Shown here piece by piece: positions 17,801-25,726 of a stretch of 41,997 nt of DNA. Location of the stretch: contig CALEMW010000166.1 of the NCBI GenBank assembly GCA_937910695.1, positions 1 to 41,997 on the forward strand. Direction: 5' to 3'. The notes beneath the pieces are model-generated. The model was not told the DNA's origin and searched no databases. It saw only the letters and a list, made by a program, of their open reading frames with translations. The position numbers and the translations under genes were made by a program. Each line of letters opens with the position of its first letter. Within the stretch, counting starts at the first letter, position 1. This stretch comes from an uncultured bacterium (lineage in GTDB: Bacteria > Krumholzibacteriota > Krumholzibacteriia > LZORAL124-64-63).

Positions 17801-18189
17801 ACGAAGGGGACGATCTGGGGTTGGCCGGCGGTGGCGGGCAGGGTGCGGCTGATGCCGCCGAGCTGTTCCGACAGATCGAGCTGAGCGAACTCCATGTCAA
17901 CATCGCGCAGGAAACTGACCGACACTTCGCTGCGCCCCGGGCGCGAGCGCGACGTGATCTTCTCCACGCCGTGAACCTTGTGGGCCGCCTCCTCGATGGG
18001 GATGGTCAACGAACGCTGCACCGCGGCCGGCGAAGCGCCCGTCCAGCTCGTGACCACGGTCAGCGACGGCAGCTCCGTCTCGGGCATGGCCTCGATCTCG
18101 AGGCGGGGCAAAGCGTAGAGTCCCAGCAGCACCAGAGCGGTGAAGATCATCCAGGTGGTGACGGGGTGATCCACGCAATACCGGATCAT
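14812..18189 (-). CDS. RND efflux permease, second of a tandem pair
   Basis: A 1125-residue inner-membrane transporter of the AcrB/HAE1 RND type. The N-terminal transmembrane helix, two large periplasmic loops and internal repeat are all visible. Transmembrane helix 4 reads CFGMLLDNSILVLDAI, so only one of the two Asp residues of the AcrB proton relay is kept (the second is Asn). The Lys of helix 10 is replaced in GIVVNNAILLVSRF. Between the halves (about 510-565) two extra hydrophobic segments precede the normal helix 7 (WRWALASAVIAVIGF; LWAWFVGATVMMVLVGV). This predicts 14 rather than 12 helices and explains the extra length. It overlaps the upstream RND gene by four bases (ATGA). Export substrate is unknown. 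Confidence 0.9.
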   Translation of the reverse strand: MIRYCVDHPVTTWMIFTALVLLGLYALPRLEIEAMPETELPSLTVVTSWTGASPAAVQRSLTIPIEEAAHKVHGVEKITSRSRPGRSEVSVSFLRDVDMEFAQLDLSEQLGGISRTLPATAGQPQIVPFVPEEFRTEDFMTISLISPLTANKLRDNAESWLKNRLLSIEGVADVELQGGALPLTRVLLDYQMMDQYGLHADEIFSQIDALDDILPAGTIRRNGREIAVSLQDSVTIEKILGSVVASIGGHPLTLGRIAEVVPSFDDPVYFVRNNGDNVIQASIAKRSGTNAVTVSKRLRAALPLIQEEVPFPVEFEIDTDQGKELEDKLNELIYRSLAILGLLFILLAAALRRVRLTAIVVVSILFAIVICLTMFYFFHISVNFITISGLTVCFGMLLDNSILVLDAIHRRLVQRRHHDPKTILVRGTREVAFPITATTLTTVVAFLSFIFLSGRLALYYVPLAISVGIAMLASIFVAFAWIPVALRGTAERELAKPESETVAEVEPEGFSLLWRWALASAVIAVIGFAAIGFVQGWNSAQDLWAWFVGATVMMVLVGVFSSFVEKFTAFHLRFWFFPVLLLFGALFGGWHLYKNEVSEGGFWRQPDKEKLYLIIRRAEGTEVTLTNATMVLFESELLPLADGITMKTYCQSNYAQMELDFDEDMLRTAYPEDYRNRLIVLAEELGGMRIMVFGFGDPYFKGGFGGMGGNSTVKITGYNSKELEGITEGVTSRLERNRRVRNVQLTGGERFTRGSTDETIIVIKRSALARYHISVQEVVGYLRRLLGIEFPWHMLVEGRDQRLQLSFADADRIQYDQIANHVMTTREGDRVRLADLVSLEERQVVSTIHREDQRYSTHVTWEYIGTDKMRQQYIADILAGVELPYGYTAEDTSGEQLTEEEEEQMNKMLILTSIFIFMTLAALFESLSLPLLVLLALPMAMCGVMAIFWLTDTAFDSSAKIGLVLLFGIVVNNAILLVSRFRLQLHEQLDERPDLQSVLPVHGRLGGSDLRHLPKALRSSLLHNAICKGTSIQLRSILLTSGTTIAGMLPLLVKLTDTEGKDIWENLALSSIGGLASSTVLIVSGIPVLYWICVKIGWRFSDLWNRIRGRRPTTLFDEVEPATGS

Positions 18190-21100
18190 GGTGTCGACTC
18201 CTCGTGGAAGCGGCTGTCGAGACGGCTGTGGAGGATCTCGTAGACGACCGGCGTGAGGAAGAGCGTCAGGATCGTGGCCATGGTCAGACCGCCGAGGATC
18301 GTCACGGCCAGGGGCCGCTGGATCTGCTCGCCGGTGCCGATACCGATGGCCATGGGGATCATCGCCAGCACGGTGGTCAGGGTCGTCATCAGGATCGGGC
18401 GGAACCGCAGCCGGCTGGCTTCGAGGATGGCTTCGTGGCCCGGCATGCCGTCGAGGCGCAGGCGGCGGATGGTCGAGACCTTCACGATGGCGTCGTTGAC
18501 CGCAATTCCGAGGAGAGCCACCAGACCGATCAGCGAGATGATGTTCACCGTGTGGCCGCTGAGGGCCAGGGTCATCGCGGCGCCGAGCACGCCCACGGGC
18601 AGCACCGCCGAGATGATCAACGGGTCGAGGAACGACTCGAACTGTGCCGCGAGGATCATGTAGACCAGCAGGGCCGAGAGGATGAGGGCCCAGCCCAGGT
18701 CGCGGAACGAACTCGTGATCTCCTGCTGCTCGCCCCCGGCGACGAAGGCTACGCCGGCCGGCACGTCGAGGCTGTCCAGAACGATCTGAACGTCGTCCCA
18801 GACATGACCGATGCGTCGGTCCTTGACGTCGCCGCTCAAGGTGATCTGGCGGCGCTGGTCGCGGCGGACGACCTCGCGCACGGGACGGCCCTCGCTCAAG
18901 TCCACGAAGTTGCTCAACGGAGATGTTTTGCCGCCGCCCACCGACACGGGGGACGAAAGGACACCGTCCAGGTCGCGGCGTTCGTCGAGGGGCAGACGCA
19001 CGGCGATGTCGATGCGTTGGTCCACTTCGTTGTACGTGGTGGCGACGACGCCCTGGACGCGGGCCTGCAGCTCACGGGCGAGGGTCTCGGCGTCGAGGCC
19101 GTGTCGCAGGGCCTCCTCGCGGTCGATGATCACCTCGATGGCCGGATTGCCGAGCACGCGGTCCATTTCCAGGTCGGTCAGACCTTCGACGTTCTGCAGC
19201 AGCGGCAGGAGAATCTCCGCCGTGCGCAGGGCGTCGTCTGGGTGTTCGGCCACGATGCCCAGGTTGAAGGGCGATTCGCCGCTGGCCAGCAGCTCGCCCA
19301 GGCCGATGCCTTCATCCTGGAAGGTGTAGACGGCTCCTTCGAGTTGGGCCAGCCGCACCCTCAGGCGTTCCTTGACCTTGGCCAGGTGTGCCGCGCCCTC
19401 GCGGGAGGGATGCAGAATGATCCGCACGCGGGCGGTGTTGGCCGCCGTGTACTCCTTGAGGGCTGCGACGGTCCGTTCGGTCTGTCCGGCTTGGGAGAAC
19501 ACCGTCGCCACTTCGGGCATCGAGGCGATGTAGCCGGCCAGGTCGGCGGTGACGATCCGGGTGCCGTCGAGGGGTGTGCCGTTGGGCAGCTCCAGACGCA
19601 TGGTGAAGTCGCCGTTGTTGCGGTCGGGGAGGAACGTGCGGGGCAGGCCGGCTGCGATGAAGCCCGCGCCGACCATGGCCAGGGCCAGGATCGCCAGGAA
19701 CGCCGTCTTGTGGCGCAGCACGTTGACGAGGCCGCGGTGGTACACGTTGTAGAGGCCGGTGAACATGGCGTCGGAGAGCTTGAAGATGCCGCGGGGCTGA
19801 ACGACGCCCTTGCGCAGGAAGCGCGCCGAGATCATGGGCTGGAGGATCAGCGCCGTGGCGATGGACACGGAAAGCGAGATGGTGACCGTCAAAGCCTGGT
19901 CACGGAAGAACTCGCCCGCGATGCCGGGTACATAGATCACCGGAAAGAACACGGCGATGGTCGTCAGCGTGGCGGCGATGACCGGCGAGGCCACCTCCTG
20001 GGTGGCCGAAGCGCAGATCTCGCCCACCGTGGCACCGGATTCCTTACCCTCGGCGAGATGCCGCTTGATGTTCTCGAGCACCACGATGGCGTTGTCCACG
20101 AGCATGCCTGCGGCGAGCGAAAGTCCGCCCAGAGACATCAGATTCAGGTTTACCTTCCCGAAGTACATGAAGGCGAAGGTGGCGGCGATGCTCACTGGTA
20201 TCGACAGCGATATGACGATGGGGCTGCGCCAGTCGCGCAGGAAGAACAGCAGCACCAGGAACGCCAGGGCGGCGCCGTAGAGCAGCGAGTTGCGCAGGCC
20301 GGTGAAGCTCTCCTGAACGTAGTCGGCGTCGCGATAGATATAGTCGAACGACAGGTCGGGATACTGCCCCTGGAGCAGGCCGAGCACCATGTCGACCTCG
20401 GCGGTCACCGAGATGGTGTTGGCGCCCACTTCCTTGTAGAGCAGGATCGAGACGACTTCGCGGTCGTCGATCAGGGTTGCGCCTTCGGGCTCTTTGGTGG
20501 TGTCGCGGACGACGGCCACGTCGGCGATGGTGATCACGCGGTTGCCGGAGGCGGGAATCTCGGTGTCGGCGATCTCTTCGAGGGATTCGTACTCGCCGAG
20601 GATGCGCAGGGGCAGGTAGAGCGGGCCCTTGCGCACGCGGCCGCCCGGGAAGCTCACGTTGCTCAGGGCGAGGGCCTGCTGCAAGTTGGCCATGGTCAGG
20701 CCGTAGAGGCGCAGCTTGCTGAAGTCGGGCTCAATGAGGATTTCGCGGTCGGCGCCGCCGATGACCTCGGCCTGACTCACGCCGTCGATCTGTTCGAGGG
20801 CGGGTTTGGCCACCTCGATGCAGAACTCGGTCATCTCGTCGATGGGATCGTCGCCTTCGAGCACGAGGATCGACACCGGCCGCGCACTCGGATCCCAACG
20901 CAGGATCAACGGCCGCTCGGCGACCTCGGGAAAGTCGTCGCGGTTCGCCACCTGATCCACCGCTTCGCGCAGGTGGAGGTTGGCGAACTCCATCTCCGTG
21001 CCCCACTCGTACTGCACGGTGATCGTGCTCACGCCTTCGCGCGTGCGCGAGATGACCTGACGCACTCCGGCCAGGCCTGTGATGCGTTCCTCGAGGGGCT

Positions 21101-21287
21101 GGGTCACCAGGCGGGCGAGGTCGTCGGCGGGCACTTCGCTGTAGTTGGTGATGACCGTGAGGTTGGGGTAGTTGATGCCGGGCAACAGGTCCACCGGTAG
21201 GCGGTTGTAGCTCAGCACTCCGATCAACACGAGACCCGTGAAGATCATCAGGACGGCGACGGGTCTCTGGACGGCGGCTTTGATCAT
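18186..21287 (-). CDS. RND efflux permease, first of a tandem pair (AcrB/HAE1-like)
   Basis: A 1033-residue inner-membrane transporter of the usual AcrB length. The N-terminus (MIKAAVQRPVAVLMIF) is the family's cytoplasmic amphipathic start and helix 1. Helix 4 reads GMLVDNAIVVLENI (Asp-Asn where AcrB has Asp-Asp). Helix 10 reads LLGIAVNDAIVKVS, placing an Asp but no Lys at the relay. Periplasmic porter and docking domains are of normal size. It starts three bases after the membrane-fusion gene stop, with GGAG embedded in that stop region, and overlaps the second permease by four bases. The pair probably forms a mixed trimer in the manner of MdtB/MdtC (inference). No TolC-type channel gene is present in the window. 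Confidence 0.94.
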   Translation of the reverse strand: MIKAAVQRPVAVLMIFTGLVLIGVLSYNRLPVDLLPGINYPNLTVITNYSEVPADDLARLVTQPLEERITGLAGVRQVISRTREGVSTITVQYEWGTEMEFANLHLREAVDQVANRDDFPEVAERPLILRWDPSARPVSILVLEGDDPIDEMTEFCIEVAKPALEQIDGVSQAEVIGGADREILIEPDFSKLRLYGLTMANLQQALALSNVSFPGGRVRKGPLYLPLRILGEYESLEEIADTEIPASGNRVITIADVAVVRDTTKEPEGATLIDDREVVSILLYKEVGANTISVTAEVDMVLGLLQGQYPDLSFDYIYRDADYVQESFTGLRNSLLYGAALAFLVLLFFLRDWRSPIVISLSIPVSIAATFAFMYFGKVNLNLMSLGGLSLAAGMLVDNAIVVLENIKRHLAEGKESGATVGEICASATQEVASPVIAATLTTIAVFFPVIYVPGIAGEFFRDQALTVTISLSVSIATALILQPMISARFLRKGVVQPRGIFKLSDAMFTGLYNVYHRGLVNVLRHKTAFLAILALAMVGAGFIAAGLPRTFLPDRNNGDFTMRLELPNGTPLDGTRIVTADLAGYIASMPEVATVFSQAGQTERTVAALKEYTAANTARVRIILHPSREGAAHLAKVKERLRVRLAQLEGAVYTFQDEGIGLGELLASGESPFNLGIVAEHPDDALRTAEILLPLLQNVEGLTDLEMDRVLGNPAIEVIIDREEALRHGLDAETLARELQARVQGVVATTYNEVDQRIDIAVRLPLDERRDLDGVLSSPVSVGGGKTSPLSNFVDLSEGRPVREVVRRDQRRQITLSGDVKDRRIGHVWDDVQIVLDSLDVPAGVAFVAGGEQQEITSSFRDLGWALILSALLVYMILAAQFESFLDPLIISAVLPVGVLGAAMTLALSGHTVNIISLIGLVALLGIAVNDAIVKVSTIRRLRLDGMPGHEAILEASRLRFRPILMTTLTTVLAMIPMAIGIGTGEQIQRPLAVTILGGLTMATILTLFLTPVVYEILHSRLDSRFHEESTP

Positions 21288-21290
21288 GAC

Positions 21291-22571
21291 TTACTCCGCC
21301 GTCCCGGCGGCCCAACGGTCGCGCGGCGGAATGGTTTTGCGGATGCTCAGCTTGGCTTCATGGGCCAGGGTCAGGTGATCGCTCACCACGACTTTATCGC
21401 CCGACGCCAGCGAACCGCCGCTGTGCACGGCCAGAATTTCCACCCATTCGCTGTTTTCGAGACCGATGTCTACGTACAGCCACTGGGCCCGCGGTTCGTC
21501 GGTCACCTTGAAGACAAGGGGGCGGTCGTCGCGGATCAGCACCGATTCGCGCGGGACCATCAGCTTGTCCGGATGGATGCGGGCGGCGATCTCGGCACGG
21601 ACGAACATGCCGGGACGGTACCTGTCATCCGGGTTCTCGAAGCGCACGATCACCTGGCAGGTGCGGCTGGCCTGATCGAGCATGGGGCTGATGACATCGA
21701 CGGTCGTGCGGATCGTGTCGCCGGTGGCGGGTACCGCGATCAGGGTGGGGCGCCCGGGCGCCAAGTTGCCGAGGTCGGCCTCGAGCACGTCCACGACGGC
21801 CTCGAGGTTTCGGTTGTCGTAAACCGAACAGATGACCTGGCCGATCGAGGCGTTCTCGCCTTTGACCGCCACCAGGCCGCTGACAACGCCGGAGAAGGGG
21901 GCGCGGATTTCGGTGTACTCCAGATTGAGCCGGGCGCGCTCTTCGGCCACGCGGGCGTCGGCCAGGCCGGTGCGCTGGGCGAACATGTCCTGACGGAAGG
22001 CGCCCTCCTTCAGGGCGGCCAGCTCGAGTTCCAGGAGCTGCGAACGGAACTGTTCGTCGGACAGGTCTCCGCGGCGGGCCTGCAGGCCCGCGCGAGCGGC
22101 GACGAAGTCGGCCAGAGCCTCGCTGTCGTCGATCTGCTCCTCGTCTTCGGCGGCGATCTGGCTCAGGGCCTGGATGTGACGGTAGCGGCTCTCCTCGAGA
22201 CTCAGGGCGTACTCGCGGGGGTCGATCCGTGCCAGGAGCTGGCCGGCGCGGACGCGGTCGCCGTCGCGCACCAGAACCTGGGTGATCTGGCCGGTCACCT
22301 TGTTGCGGATCTCCACCGCCCGCGGCGTGCGCAGGACGCCGTCGGCGAAGACCGGCAGGACCAGGTCGCCCCGGCGCACCAGGCCGGCATCGACCTTGAT
22401 GGCCTTCTCTTTCTTGACGGTTTCGGCTTCGGTCGAGTCGTCGGCCGCGACTGCGGTCGAATCGGCGGCCGTGACATCGGCATCGGTTCCTCCGCCGCAG
22501 CCGGCGAACCAGCCCAGGGCGAGGATCAGAAGGGCCGAGGCGGCGAAGATGGGGATGAATCGCTTCGTCAT
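21291..22571 (-). CDS. RND periplasmic adaptor (membrane-fusion) lipoprotein
   Basis: A 426-residue adaptor that links the RND permeases to an outer-membrane channel. The lipoprotein signal ends WFAGC with Cys25 as lipid site, followed by an acidic Ala/Asp/Thr linker (26-55). The lipoyl half-motifs flank a helical hairpin: VEIRNKVTGQITQVLVRDGDRVRAGQLLARID (about 85-115) and EYTEIRAPFSGVVSGL with GENASIGQ (about 220-245). The hairpin of ~100 residues carries coiled-coil character. Beta-barrel and membrane-proximal domains follow to the C-terminus. GGGAG precedes the ATG. It lies 31 bases after the second propeller gene and three bases before the first permease. Confidence 0.93.
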   Translation of the reverse strand: MTKRFIPIFAASALLILALGWFAGCGGGTDADVTAADSTAVAADDSTEAETVKKEKAIKVDAGLVRRGDLVLPVFADGVLRTPRAVEIRNKVTGQITQVLVRDGDRVRAGQLLARIDPREYALSLEESRYRHIQALSQIAAEDEEQIDDSEALADFVAARAGLQARRGDLSDEQFRSQLLELELAALKEGAFRQDMFAQRTGLADARVAEERARLNLEYTEIRAPFSGVVSGLVAVKGENASIGQVICSVYDNRNLEAVVDVLEADLGNLAPGRPTLIAVPATGDTIRTTVDVISPMLDQASRTCQVIVRFENPDDRYRPGMFVRAEIAARIHPDKLMVPRESVLIRDDRPLVFKVTDEPRAQWLYVDIGLENSEWVEILAVHSGGSLASGDKVVVSDHLTLAHEAKLSIRKTIPPRDRWAAGTAE

Positions 22572-22602
22572 CGTGTACTCCCGTGGGTCGTTCAGGACCT
22601 CG

Positions 22603-23847
22603 TCATCGGATCTCGTAGAGGATCACTTCCATGGGTTCGGCATCGTCGGTGTTCGACTCGTCATCGCTCGACTGTCCCCTCATGGCGTCGAGGGCGTTCT
22701 GGAAGCCCGAGACGAGCAGGGCGCGGCCGTCGTTCATCAGGAATAGCTGGTCGCGTTCGGAATCGCCTGGGCCGGAGATGGCGACCTGGCGGTCCCAAGT
22801 CCCCGTTTCGGTGAATACGTCCCAGACTTGGAAGACGCCTTCGGTTTGGGGGCGGGTGCCCTCGGTCGGGAGGATCCAGATCTCGCCGTTGTCGCGGGCG
22901 TCGATCTGCTGGATCATGGGATTGTAGGGAGAAAACTCCTGCTCAATGCCCATGCGTGTGTAGCGACCCGAGGCCTTGTAGCGGGCTTCCATTTCGTCGA
23001 GCTTGTCCTGAGGCCTCTGGGGCGGCTCGGCGGGGCGGGTGATTTCCAGCAGCGGGGTGCCGTCGGGCCCGTAGAGCATCAGGGCATAGCGATCACGTTG
23101 CGGGGCGGCGACCACGCCGCCGTCTCTCAATACGTCCCATCGCCCGTTGCCCACGAAGTCCGAGTCGATCTCGCGGACCCGGCGGTCGGTGGACGCGAAG
23201 ACAACGTCGGAGGCAAGGTAGTTCACGACCGGGGTCGCATTCTCATCGTAGCTGCTGAGAAACCAGCGGCGCAGTTGGGTGTCGCCGTCGCGGGTCAGAT
23301 GGGCTCCGCAGAGGATCAGGACGTCGCCGGAGACCCGGGCCCCATTGAGGATGTCTCGTCCGCCGCCGACAGGGTCGGCGGGCAGGACGTTGCCGGCGGG
23401 AGTGCCGTCGAGAGCCAGCTTCACGATACGGCCGGGGAACCTCTGGACCACGCCGAGGGTGGCGTCGGGCATCCAGGTCAGGGCGCCGACGTTGCTGAAC
23501 TCGCCGGGGCCTTCGCCTTTGCGGCCCAATGTAGAGACGAGGCCGCCGTCGCGGTCGAGGACGATGACCTCGTTGAGTTGGGCATCCAGCAGATAGACCT
23601 TGCCGTCGTCGTCGGCCAAAGCCGCGATGATCAGACCGAAGAACAGGTCGTCGTCTTCACTGCCGCGCCGCCAACGCTCCTCGAGGACCACGGTTTCGAT
23701 TCCATGGTCGGGGATGTCACCATTGGTCACGCGGTCGGGAGGTGCTGAAGAGGAGAACGCGGTCGAGACGCTACAGATTAGGAGCAACAGCGCACACGCA
23801 GCAACGCGTACGGATCGCGATGGACTCAGGGGATGAGCATGATACAT
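22603..23847 (-). CDS. Secreted six-bladed beta-propeller protein, paralogue 2
   Basis: A 414-residue exported protein. ATG 23847 is chosen because it leads directly into a signal peptide (SVRVAACALLLLICSVSTAF); an in-frame upstream extension to 24006 has no signal. NHL/DUF5128-type blades are visible: GKVYLLDAQLNEVIVLD, GRKGEGPGEF and QRFPGRIVKLALDG align residue by residue with the neighbouring propeller. Such proteins usually bind ligands or partner proteins in the periplasm; no enzyme motif is seen. It lies 31 bases before the adaptor gene and downstream of its own putative promoter (23937-23965), so it is probably the first gene of the pump operon. A sensor or cargo-binding role for the pump is inference. 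Confidence 0.85.
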   Translation of the reverse strand: MYHAHPLSPSRSVRVAACALLLLICSVSTAFSSSAPPDRVTNGDIPDHGIETVVLEERWRRGSEDDDLFFGLIIAALADDDGKVYLLDAQLNEVIVLDRDGGLVSTLGRKGEGPGEFSNVGALTWMPDATLGVVQRFPGRIVKLALDGTPAGNVLPADPVGGGRDILNGARVSGDVLILCGAHLTRDGDTQLRRWFLSSYDENATPVVNYLASDVVFASTDRRVREIDSDFVGNGRWDVLRDGGVVAAPQRDRYALMLYGPDGTPLLEITRPAEPPQRPQDKLDEMEARYKASGRYTRMGIEQEFSPYNPMIQQIDARDNGEIWILPTEGTRPQTEGVFQVWDVFTETGTWDRQVAISGPGDSERDQLFLMNDGRALLVSGFQNALDAMRGQSSDDESNTDDAEPMEVILYEIR

Positions 23848-23936
23848 CGGGTGCGATCTCCGTAGAGAAGGGTCAGTCCCGGCAGGGGACGGGTTGTGAA
23901 CGTGGACGGGGCCGGGAAGTTTCAATTTATCGTCGC

Positions 23937-23965
23937 AGGATACCGTCTGGAGCGCGGGGGGGCAA
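23937..23965 (-). promoter_or_regulatory. Putative promoter for propeller 2 and the RND pump
   Basis: On the minus strand TTGCCC (plus 23960-23965) and TATCCT (plus 23937-23942) are 17 bases apart, downstream of the propeller-1 terminator. The predicted leader is about 80 bases. Confidence 0.4.
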
Positions 23966-23986
23966 CGGGTTCCGGACGGGGTTCTC

Positions 23987-24014
23987 GGCCGCCCGGCAGA
24001 ACGCACGGGCGGCC
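23987..24014 (-). terminator. Terminator-like hairpin after propeller 1
   Basis: GGCCGCCCG and CGGGCGGCC form a perfect nine-base stem with a ten-base loop, 18 bases after the stop at 24033. No T-run. With the promoter just beyond, it suggests that the two propellers are separate transcription units. Confidence 0.5.
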
Positions 24015-24032
24015 GGAATCCTCTGCAAGATG

Positions 24033-25211
24033 TCAGGGGACCAATCGGCAGGAGATGACGGACATGGGGGAAGGGTCTTCGTCGCCGTCGTTTTCGACGC
24101 CGCGGCTCGAGGCCAGAGCGCTCCAGAAGTTCCTCACGACGATGGCGCGATCGGGACTGAGGATCCGGATCAGGTCGTCGAGGCCGTCGGCGTCGCCGAG
24201 CAGCCGCACGCGGCGCAGATATCCGCCTTCAGCGGAAAAAACATCCCATTCGATGGCCACGCCTGGGGCGCGGGAGCGCAGAGAGCGGTTGGTGACCGTC
24301 CAGATGCTGCCGTCTTCAAGGACTGTGAGACTGTTGAGGGCCGGTTCGGTGTCCTCATAGGTGATTTCCGGGGGTGCTGGGTAGTTGCGACCCTGGGCTT
24401 CGAGGGCCTGGTGGATGCGGCGTTCGTCTGTTTCGGTCCTGGCCCAGGGTTCCAGCTCGCGGTCGAAGCTGAGGGCGAGGGTGCCGTCGGGGTTGCGGAC
24501 CTCGATGAGGTAGTCGTCGCGACTCGGGGCCACGATCAAGCGGCCGGAGGCATCGATGTCGAATCGGCTCCAGGGGAAGTCCACAGATCGTTCGTCGAGG
24601 ACCATGGCCCCGAAGTTCATGGTATTGGCCTTCTCGACGAAGGTCGTGGCGACCGAACCGTCGGCGGCGAAGCTGGACAGGAAGTAGGCCTGGGTCAGCT
24701 GGCCGCCGGCGAAGTTCTGGTTGATGCCGGCCAGGGCGAGGGTGCCGCCGCTGCTCACACCGCGGACGAGGACCGCGAAACTCGAACCGTCGGTGGCGTA
24801 GGGGAACGTGCCCCGGGGCTCGCCCATGGTGTCGATCAGCACCACGCGCCCCGGGAAGATCTGCATCAAGGCCAGGTCGCCCTCGGGCGTGAAAAACATG
24901 TCGTTGGGGCCGCGCACTTCGCCGGGGCCGTCGCCTTCGCGGCTGAGCGCTCGCAGGAATTCTCCATCGGGGGAGAATACGCTGACCTGGGAAAGCTGAC
25001 GGTCGAGAAGGTAGAGGTTACCGTCCGCGTCTTCGATGATCTGAGTGATGAGACCGAGGATGGTCTCCTCGTCGTCTTCGCCGCCGACTTCCCATACGGG
25101 TTCGAGGCGCAGATCGACAACACCCTCGGCCGGTTCTGGGCCGTTGGCGACGTGGGGGGTGCCGAATGCGGCGGTGGCAGCAAACAGGACGATCAGCATC
25201 GATAAACGCAT
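24033..25211 (-). CDS. Secreted six-bladed beta-propeller protein, paralogue 1
   Basis: A 392-residue exported protein with signal peptide MRLSMLIVLFAATAAFGT. The blades carry DGNLYLLDRQLSQVSVFS, REGDGPGEVRGP and MQIFPGRVVLID, matching the next gene at the same positions, so the pair arose by tandem duplication. Both end in a similar segment (LSPDRAIVVRNFWSALA here; a GFQNALDAMRG segment in paralogue 2). The family is the 6-bladed propeller group (DUF5128/NHL-like) frequent in FCB-group bacteria. No catalytic residues are evident. AGGAG lies eight bases before the ATG. A hairpin follows its stop, but the pump genes lie directly beyond the second paralogue. Confidence 0.85.
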   Translation of the reverse strand: MRLSMLIVLFAATAAFGTPHVANGPEPAEGVVDLRLEPVWEVGGEDDEETILGLITQIIEDADGNLYLLDRQLSQVSVFSPDGEFLRALSREGDGPGEVRGPNDMFFTPEGDLALMQIFPGRVVLIDTMGEPRGTFPYATDGSSFAVLVRGVSSGGTLALAGINQNFAGGQLTQAYFLSSFAADGSVATTFVEKANTMNFGAMVLDERSVDFPWSRFDIDASGRLIVAPSRDDYLIEVRNPDGTLALSFDRELEPWARTETDERRIHQALEAQGRNYPAPPEITYEDTEPALNSLTVLEDGSIWTVTNRSLRSRAPGVAIEWDVFSAEGGYLRRVRLLGDADGLDDLIRILSPDRAIVVRNFWSALASSRGVENDGDEDPSPMSVISCRLVP

Positions 25212-25336
25212 CGGCTTGACTCCTAGGTTTCGGATCTGTTAGAACACAGGTTCCCGCCAGCATCACCAACGTGATCGTAGACGGAAAGTTGCGACTTCGC
25301 CAATGATCAACATGCAGTGGCGAGGAGGAATCCGTG

Positions 25337-25726
25337 ATGAAAAAGCGCTATCTATGCCCGTTCTGCCGCGTGGTGTTGAATCCCAACATCAAGATCGTCT
25401 TCTCTGTGCACAAGGGCGCCCATCGGGGCCTGATGCTCTTCAACGCGAAGCCAGGCGACTATGGGTTCATCGCTGATCCGGATTTTCCGTTGAACGAGGG
25501 TGAGACTGTGAACTTCCACTGCCCCGTCTGTGCGAAGAGTCTGACTTCGCCGACCAACGACCACTTCATAGAAGTGTTGTTGGATCAGGGCGATTCGACG
25601 TTGTCGAAGGTCGAATTCAGCCGCGTTTACGGAGAACACGCCACATTCATCGTCGATGGCGAAGATGTCGAGGCATACGGCGAGGACGCCCAGGATTTCG
25701 ACGACATCAACTTCTTCGGTCACTGA
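25337..25726 (+). CDS. Small zinc-ribbon-type protein
   Basis: A 129-residue cytoplasmic protein. ATG 25337 with GAGGAGGA at 25322-25329; a GTG three bases earlier is a possible alternative. CPFC (about 7-10) and CPVC (about 62-65) form two knuckles consistent with one bound zinc. The intervening segment has strand-like character. The C-terminal third is acidic and ends in DFDDINFFGH. No DNA-binding or enzyme motif is evident; zinc-ribbon proteins of this kind often act as adaptors. It converges with the secreted TPR gene and the two stop ends overlap by seven bases, with no terminator between. I do not recognise the family further. Confidence 0.78.
   Translation: MKKRYLCPFCRVVLNPNIKIVFSVHKGAHRGLMLFNAKPGDYGFIADPDFPLNEGETVNFHCPVCAKSLTSPTNDHFIEVLLDQGDSTLSKVEFSRVYGEHATFIVDGEDVEAYGEDAQDFDDINFFGH

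Noticed and set aside
18204..21200. A ~1000-codon open frame antisense to the first RND permease gene
   Set aside because: It is an antisense shadow of GC-rich codon bias: composition is dominated by Val, Gly, His, Asp and Arg, no domain is visible, and the opposite strand encodes a complete AcrB-like protein.
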